From: Leptodactylus fallax
Lineage: Eukaryota > Chordata > Amphibia > Anura > Leptodactylidae
Reading direction: 5' to 3'
Length of the DNA stretch: 64,000 nt
NCBI GenBank assembly: GCA_947044405.1
Contig: CAMRHE010000067.1
Location: 7,135,501 to 7,199,500 of the forward strand
Below the pieces are notes generated by a model. It saw only the letters and a list, made by a program, of their open reading frames with translations. It had not been told where the DNA came from and searched no databases. The position numbers and the translations under genes were made by a program. Shown piece by piece: positions 55,210-64,000 of the stretch. Numbering within the stretch: the stretch's first letter is position 1; the number at the start of each line of letters is the position of its first letter.

Positions 55210-56185
55210 TGTAAGAGACAGCCAATGTTGTCTTAAGCTTCATTTGTCTGTATAAACTGTTAATGTTGAATGTATTTCTGTGATTCTGTTCCTTTAAGAC
55301 AGCAGCCATTGTAATTGTGACATGATGCTGGAGTGAGACCCCCCCCCTTTTATGTCAGCCTGCCTGTTCTGCAGACAGAGTGTGAGCAGAGAAGCAGGAA
55401 GTGACGAGACAGAGAGCAGCAGCCATCTTGGCAAGTGTTGTATTGAACTGGTGTGGAGATTTTTCTGTACAGCTAAGCTGTATCTTGGTCCAGAGACAAA
55501 CAGAGTGTAAAGAGACAACAGGACTAGTGAGTCCACGTGAAAGGAACTGTGCTCAGTGGCTGATCAGTGAGACTGACATTGTGACTGTGCATATGGATAC
55601 CACAGATAGAGACTCGCAGTGCTGTTGATGTACTGGACGGCACCTGCTAAATCCCGGCTTACATCCCAGCTCAGTGTATGGATTCGGCAGGACTGTCAGT
55701 GTGCTGAGTGGAATCTGCTGTTGGATTACATTGCATTCAGTTGGTTTCCCTGTCTGTTAAAGAGGACTTCATTTCTCCCAAGATCCTGATAACCGTGAGG
55801 AGAGGACGCTTCACTATAAAAGAAAGGACCGACTTTGGGCCCCACCGCGCGCTTCTACGGACTGTAAGCGGTCCACCTGGACCACTGGGGAAAAGGGGGT
55901 GCACCCAAATGTGAAGTCAGGGTCAGTTAGGGATAGTTTTGAGTATATTGTTCATTCAGTGTCCATACTGCAGAAGTGGACAGAGTAAAAGTAGAAACCA
56001 TTGCAGAATTTGCCTTGAAATTGTTCATGCTATATTGTATATTTTGCTTGTCTTTAGCCCTGTCATTTTACCTTTAACTAGCCTTTATTAACTTATAGTA
56101 AATATATATTTTTTTCTTGAACTACCGCGTGTGCGTTCATTTCTGGTTGCGGAGTCCAAACCACCTGCCTTGCTCTCGGTTCACA
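55210..56185 (+). repeat. 3' LTR of the plus-strand gypsy element
   Basis: 976 bp. By eye it is identical to the 5' LTR except C-run length (9 versus 11) and one T in a T-run. Confidence 0.97.
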
Positions 56186-56189
56186 CAGA

Positions 56190-56984
56190 CAGACAGTCAT
56201 ATTTGCCTATAGCTACATTTTGCATTTGGTAACTGGGTAACTTGAAAGATCAATTCTATGTGTATAAAAACTTGAAGTTGCCAGTTAAATGGGTTTTCTG
56301 GACCCCAGAAATTCAATTAGTGGGGTCTGACACATGGACCCCGCACTGATCAATGGAGAAGGAAACTTCTCGACACCAGAAGCTATTATGCCAGAATATA
56401 AAAAGTTGTCCGGAGGTTTAGTTACACTTTAACTTTGTGGTTAGGTCTATTTTCAAAGCCTAAGTGAATTGTAATATAAATAACATAAATAAATACCCCT
56501 AAAGAATTTAAGACATTCTTAAAAGTAAGAAAATAATCACATAGGCCAGTATAAAAGACTAATAAGAAAAATAGCAACTGGGCCACTGGCAATAAGTGTA
56601 CTCTTGTCTGGACCTTCAGCAATCAGCCATAATTTGCTGGAAATGCTGAAAGCAAGTGTACAATTTCACTACAGCACCACTGCAGGAAAAATAAAGTATT
56701 ACACAGTGTCTGTTCTAATCAATGGGTTGTCCATGTCATGCAGGACAGGACAGGTCCTCCAGAGCGAGACACACTATTTGTAAACACTCCATTCTAGAGA
56801 GGAGGATCTTGAACAGGGCATCCCTTCTATTAAGGTATATGGAAATTCCCTTAAGAAAACTTGGACTTACCTAATATTAAAATAAAAAATCTGACAGAAA
56901 ATATCTATAATGAACTTGCTCTCAAAATTTTCCACTGGTGTAGGTGACTCAAACCCCTTGTCCATAATAATTTTTATGTGGTCA
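56190..56984. other. No gene; MITE fragment at 56285-56375
   Basis: GGGTTTTCTGGACCCC...GTGGGGTCTGACACATGGACCCC resembles arms of the MITE at 10119-10519. The rest is unassigned. Confidence 0.5.
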
Positions 56985-58185
56985 CATAACCACATTATAC
57001 ATGATCTCATGGATTTTACCTGTCCCCAAGAAACATGATGTCAGCAAAATGACCAACTATCGCCCAATTGCGCTGACCTTGCTGGTCATGAAGGTCTCTG
57101 AGAGGAGTGCGCTATCATCCATCAGGGAGCACATTGCCCCTATCCTGGACAACCTTCAATTTTCTCACAGAACAGGAGTCACCTACTACACAGGGTGTAC
57201 TTCCATTTTGTAAGAGTGGCTTCCACCAGGATGACTTTCTTCGAATTCAGTAGTATGTTCAATACCATCAAGCCCAGACTTCTTGTGCAGAAAATGAGGA
57301 GGCTGAACGTCCGGCAGTCCCAAGTGGATTGGACAACAGACTACCTTGTCAACAGATCTCAAGTATGACTCTGTGGTCATGGGCCTCATCATGGACAGGA
57401 ATGATACTGAATACAGGAGCGTGGTGCAGAAATTTTTGGAGTGGAGGGAACTGCCTCCTGCTGAATGTCGGCAAAACCAGGGAGATGGTGATTGACTTTG
57501 ACAGAAAGAACACCTGTCCACCTGCCATAGTCATAGGGGGACAGGATGATGAAAGGGCCTTGGTCTACTTGGGTGTATTCATAGATAATAAGCTGGACTG
57601 GCGGACACAGATACTGCGGACAGGAATGTTGCCAGCAGACTGTTTTTCCTATGCCAATTACGGTATGCAGTATACGGTTCGAGGTATGCGGCAGCCTCCT
57701 TGTCATGTTCCATCATTCTGTTGTGGCCGATGAACTATCCTTGGGAATGTAATACAAGAATGGTGGATGTGGCAAAGCTGGACAAACCAATAAGGAGGGC
57801 CAGGTCTGTAACTGGAAACTGGACACCTTTGACATGGTTGTAAAGCCTAAGAATCTCAAAAAATTTAACTTGATTTTGGGCAACTCATGTCAGCCCCTGT
57901 ACTGAACTATGATCTGTCAACAGAGCACCTTCAGTGGGTGGCTTGTCTAGCTCCAATGTCGCAGTGAAAGGTTCAGGAGGTTGTTGATCCCCGCTGCCAT
58001 ATCCTGCTTCAATAGAACTGTCACCAACAAACTGTATCAGAATGTGAACTAAGCAGGACCCTTCCTTGGTCCCACTCACCCCTCCATCCCTTGTCCCCAC
58101 CAACAGCCATCTCCACCACCCCATACAGCTATGCCCCAAACTTACCACATCTCGCCACCCTATGGGATCAATGGCATAAATAAAG

Positions 58186-58238
<53 letters not shown>

Positions 58239-58250
58239 ATCATCTATGAG
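56985..58250 (+). pseudogene. CR1/Rex1-like LINE relic with (ATCT)n tail
   Basis: The reverse-transcriptase part is readable in pieces: WILPVPKKHDVSKMTNYRP and SIREHIAPILDNLQF (57001-57180, the PxPK...NYRPIAL...LQFxxR motif block); after a frameshift, FEFSSMFNTIKPRLL (about 57237-57285, the A-box with the catalytic Asp replaced by Glu); then GKTREMVIDFDRK (about 57465-57510) and YLGVFIDNKLDW (about 57570-57600). The order fits the RT of CR1-group LINEs (Rex1/Babar type), from family memory. The FADD box is missing. The 3' UTR runs to ATAAATAAAGTATC followed by (ATCT)n at 58184-58230, the usual short-repeat ending. Not functional. Confidence 0.75.
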
Positions 58251-58360
58251 ACCTTAAATCTAATATATAAAATATCACTGTGGCAAACATCACCCGATCA
58301 CCTAAACATTTGTAATTTTGGCCTTTCATTCAGTCTATGCATCAAGAAAGCTTCTGTTAT

Positions 58361-58735
58361 CAGGGATGGATTTGACTTTTCTGGGCCCCCTAACTAAAAT
58401 TTTTAGGCCAAACCCTCTCTTTACCAGCTCCCCTACACAATATAATGCCCTCTTAGTAACCTCATTTTAGGTCTAGATGCTGAACAACATCAGAAGTCTC
58501 AGGAAGTCACATCCTGACATTTCTCAGTGTCTGGTTGTAATGCGCGGCATTGCCTGGAGTCGAACAGGAAGCCAGCCTGAGGAGGAATAAGCATCGGCGA
58601 TCGGCTGATATCTATTAGAATAATCTAATAGGTAACAAATAATTAAAAAAATAGCATGTATGTGGTCAGCAGGATTACTGTGCGACCCCCCCCACCGCCA
58701 TCTCTGGGGCCCCTTGCAATTGCATGGGCTATGTT
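58361..58735 (+). repeat. Worn repeat related to 31481-31912
   Basis: Starts CAGGGATGGATTTGAC and contains CCCCCTAACTAAAATTTTTAGGCC. The ends are hAT-like in style; no target duplication seen. Confidence 0.45.
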
Positions 58736-59389
58736 ATGGCCAATACCACCCCTGTCCAAATAGCACTACATTTTCAATTTGACAGGTTCCCTTTAAGCAT
58801 ACTTACTTTTTATGGCATGGAATTCTGTTGTAGACTATGCTTTTTCATACAAAGGTATACAGTAAGACCCTGGTATCTGAGGGGAATAGGTACCAAGCCT
58901 GTCCACAGATACTGGAAACCACAGATAGCATCAAACGCTATTCCACACAGTGTATGGAGCTTGAAGCAGATGGCTCAGTCACTGCACAGTGTATGGAGCC
59001 ATCTGATTTAGACTCTGTACACTGCTCAGAGAACAGGTGATTGGTGCAGGGTTGGGTGCGAGCCCCACTAATCTTACATTAATGCCCCATCCCAGATAGG
59101 TTATTAATATAAAGTGTAACATAACCCTCCACCATGAACTGCGATTGAGTGAAACCTCGGTTAATGAAACTGGCCGGATAATGGGAATTTACTGTACAGT
59201 GACAAACAAATAGGGTGCAATATAATTATTTTATAATGGTAGCCTATAAATGACACATTCCTCTGTATGCCTATACATAGGGGTATGTCATAGGCTTCGG
59301 TCAATGGTATACATTGAGAGACCCTCCTCATGTGTACCTCCTCTGTATACCATGGACAACTGTTACTAGATAAGAAGAGAGTCTTACAA

Positions 59390-59392
59390 AGA

Positions 59393-59423
<31 letters not shown>

Positions 59424-59435
59424 TTATATATATAT
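59390..59435. repeat. TA microsatellite
   Basis: (TA)n with a few interruptions. Confidence 0.9.
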
Positions 59436-59439
59436 TTTA

Positions 59440-59770
59440 CTATGGGGACATTATAATGTGGGGGCCACAATAATAGGGGCATTATTTTTACTGTGTGGGG
59501 GACACAATAAGGAGACATTATAGTGTGGAGCCACAATGAGGGAACATTATTGTGTGGGGAGTTAAAGGGGGACATTGTACTGTTTGGGCACCACAAGGGG
59601 ACATACTATTTTGGCGCCACAAGGACATTATACTATGTATGGATCACATGGGGGACATTATATTGTGTCGGTGCCACTGAGGGACATTATACTGTGTGGA
59701 AACAACAAGGGGACATTATAATGTGTGGGAGTCTTAAAGGGGGCATTATAAGGGCATTATAACATTGTAT
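59440..59770 (+). repeat. GGGGACATTATACTGTGTGG minisatellite
   Basis: About ten degenerate units of 28-32 bp with the core GGGACATTATA(C/A)TGTGTGG. On the opposite strand this reads CCACACAGTATAATGTCCC, close to the minisatellite in the hAT elements. Confidence 0.8.
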
Positions 59771-60203
59771 TGTTTGGGGACACAAAGGAACTGGGTAGGA
59801 TTGGGTGAGGCCAAAGGGGCAATTACCGGGTTAGAGGCTTAGCGTATTATTCATAAATTTGCAGATTTTGTCCCTCTCTCAGTCCTCTGATATTATGGTG
59901 AACTTTGTAGATGATACACACACACTGTTAACATAGTTCTCTGTGCTCCATAATACACTTTCTATGGCATAAAACACTTAAAAGTCACCCACAATAGTAA
60001 GTGAATGGTGATGAAAGCGTACATATCTGCAGTATGCTATAACAAAACAAATGTCAAAGAAGATAGCCCTCATATCTGCTGCTGGATATCTATATATAGA
60101 AATTCAATAGATGGCTTAAATACATAATGTAGGGGATGCCTTCATCATGGAATATGTCAACAGTTAAAAATTTATCTATCTATTATATAGATATAAAAAT
60201 GCC

Positions 60204-60243
<40 letters not shown>

Positions 60244-61003
60244 CAATAGATAGACAGGCTTAGTCTTCATTCCAGCATAGTTTCGTATATGCATTTTTGT
60301 TTACTTGGCATAGATATCATACATCCTTTACAAGCATTTTTATGGCATTTTTAAAATTCATTCTGTTTTATATATGTGCTTTTTCCTGGTTTTTTACATG
60401 TCTTATTAAGAAGTTTATGGGAAAAACATAGAAACAGAACGTCATAATGAGAGCATGTTGCATTCTGAAAACAATGGCAAGATCCCCTACAAATACACAA
60501 AAAGGACTGAAAAACACCATAATCACATATGCACTGCTTGTAGTGTGTTTTATACTTTACTGCAGACTTTAAGCTAACACCTGGCCTCTGCGTGTTAAAT
60601 TACACATGTAAAAATGGCAGGAAAAATACAGTAAAATTACCGTATGCGAAACCACCCATAAGCCAGATATACACTTTAGTTTTTCGTTGGCCAAAATGGC
60701 CAATTTAGTCGTTCCAGCTGAAGGATATCTGACATGTAGATGCCTCAAATGGTCACTCATGGCTGGCTGATGGCAGACGTTATTCTGCTGAATAGAAATG
60801 ATCCCATCATCAATCATATGACAGCCTTCCAAATGTGTATGGCCAGTCTTAGAGTGACTTGTAAGCATTTTTGTTCTTATGTAGAAGCCTTCTCATGAAT
60901 AATGCCTGTTAGTATGCCGCCATGAATAGTACACCCCAATAGTATTACTTCTATCCATTTACATGCTCTACATACACACGTGGACAAAATTGTTGGTACA
61001 CAT
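59771..61003. other. No gene; GATA microsatellite at 60195-60242
   Basis: (GATA)n with one break near 60242. The rest is AT-rich without identifiable elements. Confidence 0.55.
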
Positions 61004-61285
61004 CTTCTGTAGGCCTCTTCTGGACTCACCCTGGGGTCTCCACTGAGGCTTGTCATTGGGCCTCAGAGGTCACATGGGGTGTGTCAACATCATGATGCTG
61101 GGTCTTAGCATTGAGATATTGCTGCACCACAAGTGTTCCTGGGCACGTGACATCAGCCAGAGGCCGGAAGAGGCCTAAAGAGGACTCTGAGAGACCATCT
61201 GATGCCACAAAGATGCCCAGGAGAGGTGCAGTAAGGTGAGTGTAAGTGTTTGTTATTTTCCCTCACTTCCCCTGGGCCTCCACTT
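61004..61285. repeat. Decayed foldback module (CCTGGGCCTCCACTTATTAT end)
   Basis: AGGCCTCTTCTGGACTCACC faces GTAAGGTGAGTG, GTTATTTTCCCTCACTTCCC and CTGGGCCTCCACTTATTATA, in the style of 21230-21553. The left outer end is lost. Confidence 0.55.
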
Positions 61286-61579
61286 ATTATAAAATAAGTA
61301 GAATAATAGCACTTCTGGTTCTATCCAACAAGTTCCAAAACAAATTGTATGAGGTTCTCCCATCTCTAGTTAATAAAGTATTTGAGAGATGCAGAGTCTC
61401 AATTTTATTTTTTAAAAAACTACCTCTACTTTCTAAAAACATCACTGAGGGTCTTACTACATTTCACTATGGAGCCCTATTATTATATCTGTGTATTCTC
61501 CTGGTGATCATCAACAAATGTCCTTCACCTTTGCATTGACTGTGATGTATCAGATTCCTGTACATGTATACATACATAC

Positions 61580-61632
<53 letters not shown>

Positions 61633-62823
61633 AATGTGTGCCCATTTAGTGTCTGGACTGTATCCAACAAATGATTGACTTCTGAATTCACCTTTACCCA
61701 TATGAAGAACTTATGTTATTCCATTTCGCAGAATAGTTTCTGCAGTTTTCTATGTACGTCCATAAATTTGCAGTACATTAAGCAGCGGAGCTAATTGTGG
61801 TTTTTTCCCGGCAGGAACATGCAGCTGCCTCTGCGCAATCTCATTATTAGATGCTGTAATGTTATTACCATTCTCCATTAGAGAGAGATAGATCTGTGTA
61901 CTCTGCTCTGTCTTATACAATATTACCATATTGTCATCTGTATTATGTGGCGGTAACATATACGACTGCCTGACAGCAGGAGATAGTTGTTTACAGGGTT
62001 AGCGGTAAAACAAGAAATACTAATTTGATATTCCAGATGTTCTTAGTCAGACCCAGCTGAGGTCATGATATCTTCGGTGGTCATCATGTATTGTCCTTCA
62101 TCTTTGCCTTCATATTATTGCAGTTTGCTACGTCCTTGCAGATGTTATTACAGGAATAGTCTATCGCACATACACGGCCGTCCTCATTCTGGAAGGTTGC
62201 ATTGTTGTATGGAATATGTCATGTTGTATTATTATTTTTCCGAGTTTCCTTTATGGCGAGTCATATTCATACTGTATATTTGCTGCCTACGTATTCAACC
62301 TTTGCCACAGCTATAGTTTACAGAGAGAACTGATGTCTTAAATGACTATATCAATAGAGAATAGTATATTATTTAACCCATTCCCACCGCAGCCATTTTA
62401 TTTTCGTTTTTTTACTCCCCTCCAAAGCCATAACTTTGTGACATTTCTGTTCAAAGAGCCGTATGGGAGCTTATTTTTTGCGGGACAAACTATAATTCCT
62501 TATGGTACCATTTAATATTGCATATGATGTACTGGGAAGCTGGAAAAAAAAATCAGAATGGGGTGAAATTAGAGAAAAACTGCATTTGCACCACTTTCTT
62601 ATGAGTTTTGCTTTTATGGCTTTCACTTTGCAGTCAAAGGGACACGTCACCTGTATTCTGAGGGTCAACACGATTACGGCAATACCAAATTTATATAGAT
62701 TTGGTTATGGTTCAACACCTTAAAAAAATCCAAAATTTGAAAATAAAAATTTATTGGCGTTGCCATATTCTGATAACTTTTTTATATTTCCGTATATGGG
62801 GCTTCATAAGGCATAAGGGAATA
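61286..62823. other. No gene; TA microsatellite and a dispersed repeat
   Basis: (TA)n at 61587-61628. 62390-62760 is a dispersed repeat with relatives near 36270-36620 (GGGACAAACTATAATTCCTTATGGTACCAT type text). No exon found. Confidence 0.5.
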
Positions 62824-63219
62824 AAGAGGACCTGTCTCCTCTCCTGACATGTTTGTTTAGTGAATATTGTATTTCCCATAACTTATCAATTCAGAAGTAT
62901 GATTTCTTATAACTCTGTATTATGCTGTTCCTCTGTTATTCCTCCTAGAAATTTATGAATAAATTAACAGCTGGGTGTTACCAGTAGGGGGCGTGCGCCT
63001 ACACACTGTGACACCGTCCAATCAATCCTGACTGTGTCAGCCTATGTAGGGATACCCCCGCCGCTGGTAACACCCTGTTGTCAAATGCATTCATAAATTT
63101 CCAGGTGGAATAACAGAGGAATGGCACAACTCACAGGTATAGAAAAAGATATTTCGGAATTATTAAATGGGAAATGCAAGTATTTAGTGCAAATAAACAG
63201 GAGAGGCGACAGATCCTTC
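62824..63219. repeat. Foldback MITE, GGACCTGTCTCCTCTCCTG ends
   Basis: Left GGACCTGTCTCCTCTCCTGA, TTATTCCTCCTAGAAATTTATGAAT and GCTGGGTGTTACCAG face right CTGGTAACACCCTG, ATTCATAAATTTCCAGGTGGAATAA and CAGGAGAGGCGACAGATCC. The arms are about 150-190 bp. Confidence 0.85.
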
Positions 63220-63221
63220 TT

Positions 63222-63620
63222 AAAGGGAACCTTTCAAGAGAGCCCAGCATATCAACCCAGAATATCTTTGTATACAGATAACAAAATCTAAAAAGACAAC
63301 ATTTTCTGCAGATAGATAGGTTAAGGTCACCCTGATCACATGATATTTTCCCCTTCAGAATCGCTTCCTCCATTGATGAGACATCGCTAATTTGGCAATA
63401 TGCAAATTAGCTCATTGGAGCAACAAGGGTGCCGCCATTGCTCCAAAGAGGTAAATGGCATTGCTATCATTGCTCCAAAGAGCTCATTTGCATATTGACA
63501 AAAATGACAATATCTAGGCAACGGAGATGCCAATTCACAATGGGAAAACACCATTCGATTTGGGTGACCCTAATTTATCTATCTGCGGGGCTGGGCTGAT
63601 ATGCCGGGTTCTGATGACAG
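63222..63620. repeat. Foldback MITE, TTAAAGGGAACC end
   Basis: Left TTAAAGGGAACCTTTCAAG, GCCCAGCATATCAACCCAG, AGATAGATAGGTTA..GGTCACC face right GGTGACCCTAATTTATCTATCT, GGGCTGGGCTGATATGCC. Repeated GCTCATTTGCATATTG / GCAAATTAGCTCATTGGAG blocks lie in the centre. Confidence 0.7.
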
Positions 63621-63626
63621 ACTCAG

Positions 63627-63858
63627 GCTAAGTTCACACTTGTGCTGGGCTCTCCGTCATTCGGATCCGCTGGGGGATCTGAATAATGGAGAGCCCGTCC
63701 AATAAAACAGTGGTTACCCGAAGACCCCATAGACTATAATGGGATCAGGTTTCAATTTCAGTATTAAAACGTCAGAGAGAAAAGTCCTCCGTGCAGGACT
63801 TTTCTCTCTGCCGATTTTCTGCAGTGGAGACTCTGACACAGATGTGAACCTAGCCTCA
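63627..63858. repeat. GGTTCACA-type foldback repeat, copy 4
   Basis: Ends AGGCTAAGTTCACACTTGTG and CACAGATGTGAACCTAGCCT are good inverses. The interior has AAGTCCTCCGTGCAGGACTTTT, itself a palindrome. Confidence 0.8.
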
Positions 63859-64000
63859 CTTTAAACCATATTATATGACCACAAATCGTTTTAGAGCATG
63901 AAAAAGCCAAAAAAGTAACATTTGTGCACTATATGGCAGAATAAAGAGAGCACTGGATGCTTTGCAGACGTCCTGCGGCTGCTTCTTCCAGAGTAACAGA

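Larger units (their letters stand above)
49018..56185 (+). mobile_element. Intact Ty3/gypsy LTR retrotransposon, plus strand
   Basis: 7168 bp: 5' LTR 49018-49996, PBS 50000-50017, gag 50030-51055, pol 51106-55194 (open from 51037), polypurine tract 55193-55207, 3' LTR 55210-56185. Target duplication CAGA (49014-49017 and 56186-56189). By eye the two LTRs differ only in the length of a C-run and a T-run. All coding parts are open. Domain order PR-RT-RNaseH-IN places it in Ty3/gypsy (Metaviridae). There is no envelope gene and no chromodomain. By sequence it could still be mobile. Confidence 0.98.

Noticed and set aside
58361..58735. hAT element with an 8-bp target duplication
   Set aside because: The ends look right (CAGGGATGG...), but the flanking eight bases do not match, so only a repeat call is justified.

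Overview
The window is eukaryotic, almost certainly vertebrate, DNA. It is AT-rich, gene-poor and packed with transposable elements and their decayed relics. Repeated short palindromic elements with TTAA...TTAAAGGGG-type ends, Tc1-like, hAT-like and Helitron DNA transposons, L1/L2/CR1 LINE relics and young Ty3/gypsy elements together suggest a frog or toad. The species assignment is inference; the sequence alone does not name it. There is no bacterial, phage or CRISPR content.

Layout. 1-20 kb: AT-rich intronic or intergenic DNA with a 5'-truncated L1-type LINE (2290-3245), many foldback MITEs and three hAT-type nonautonomous elements (14444-14796, 14925-15916, 17847-18213). 20.0-20.47 kb: the only promoter-like CpG-rich island. 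On the minus strand it holds a possible first coding exon (20109-20199) encoding a signal-peptide-like N-terminus and ending at a consensus splice donor. If real, its intron 1 runs down through the first 20 kb of the window. 20.48-23.66 kb: a degenerate TATATAGTGTGTG array, split by a hAT element (20863-21665) and a Tc1-like element (21897-23526). 24-29 kb: more MITEs. 29123-30965: a Helitron with a peptide-repeat relic and a nested hAT. 33.77-35.63 kb: a palindromic repeat split by a second Tc1-like element. 35858-36259 is a clean hAT MITE.

38.8-56.2 kb is the most striking part. A Tc1-like transposon (38776-48758) was invaded by a hAT-like element (39543-48226), which in turn was invaded by a complete Ty3/gypsy LTR retrotransposon on the minus strand (40395-47294). 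Only 1.7 kb further on lies a second, nearly identical gypsy copy on the plus strand (49018-56185). The pair forms a 7-kb-armed inverted repeat. The plus copy has both LTRs, a tRNA-Ser-type primer binding site, an intact gag, an intact pol (protease, RT, RNase H, integrase), a polypurine tract and a likely -1 frameshift site joining gag to pol. The minus copy is broken by a 268-bp deletion between two 10-bp direct repeats, which removes most of RNase H.

56.2-64 kb: a CR1/Rex1-like LINE relic ending in (ATCT)n, microsatellites, a minisatellite and further foldback MITEs. Apart from the candidate exon at 20.1-20.2 kb, I found no convincing host protein-coding sequence and no tRNA or rRNA gene.
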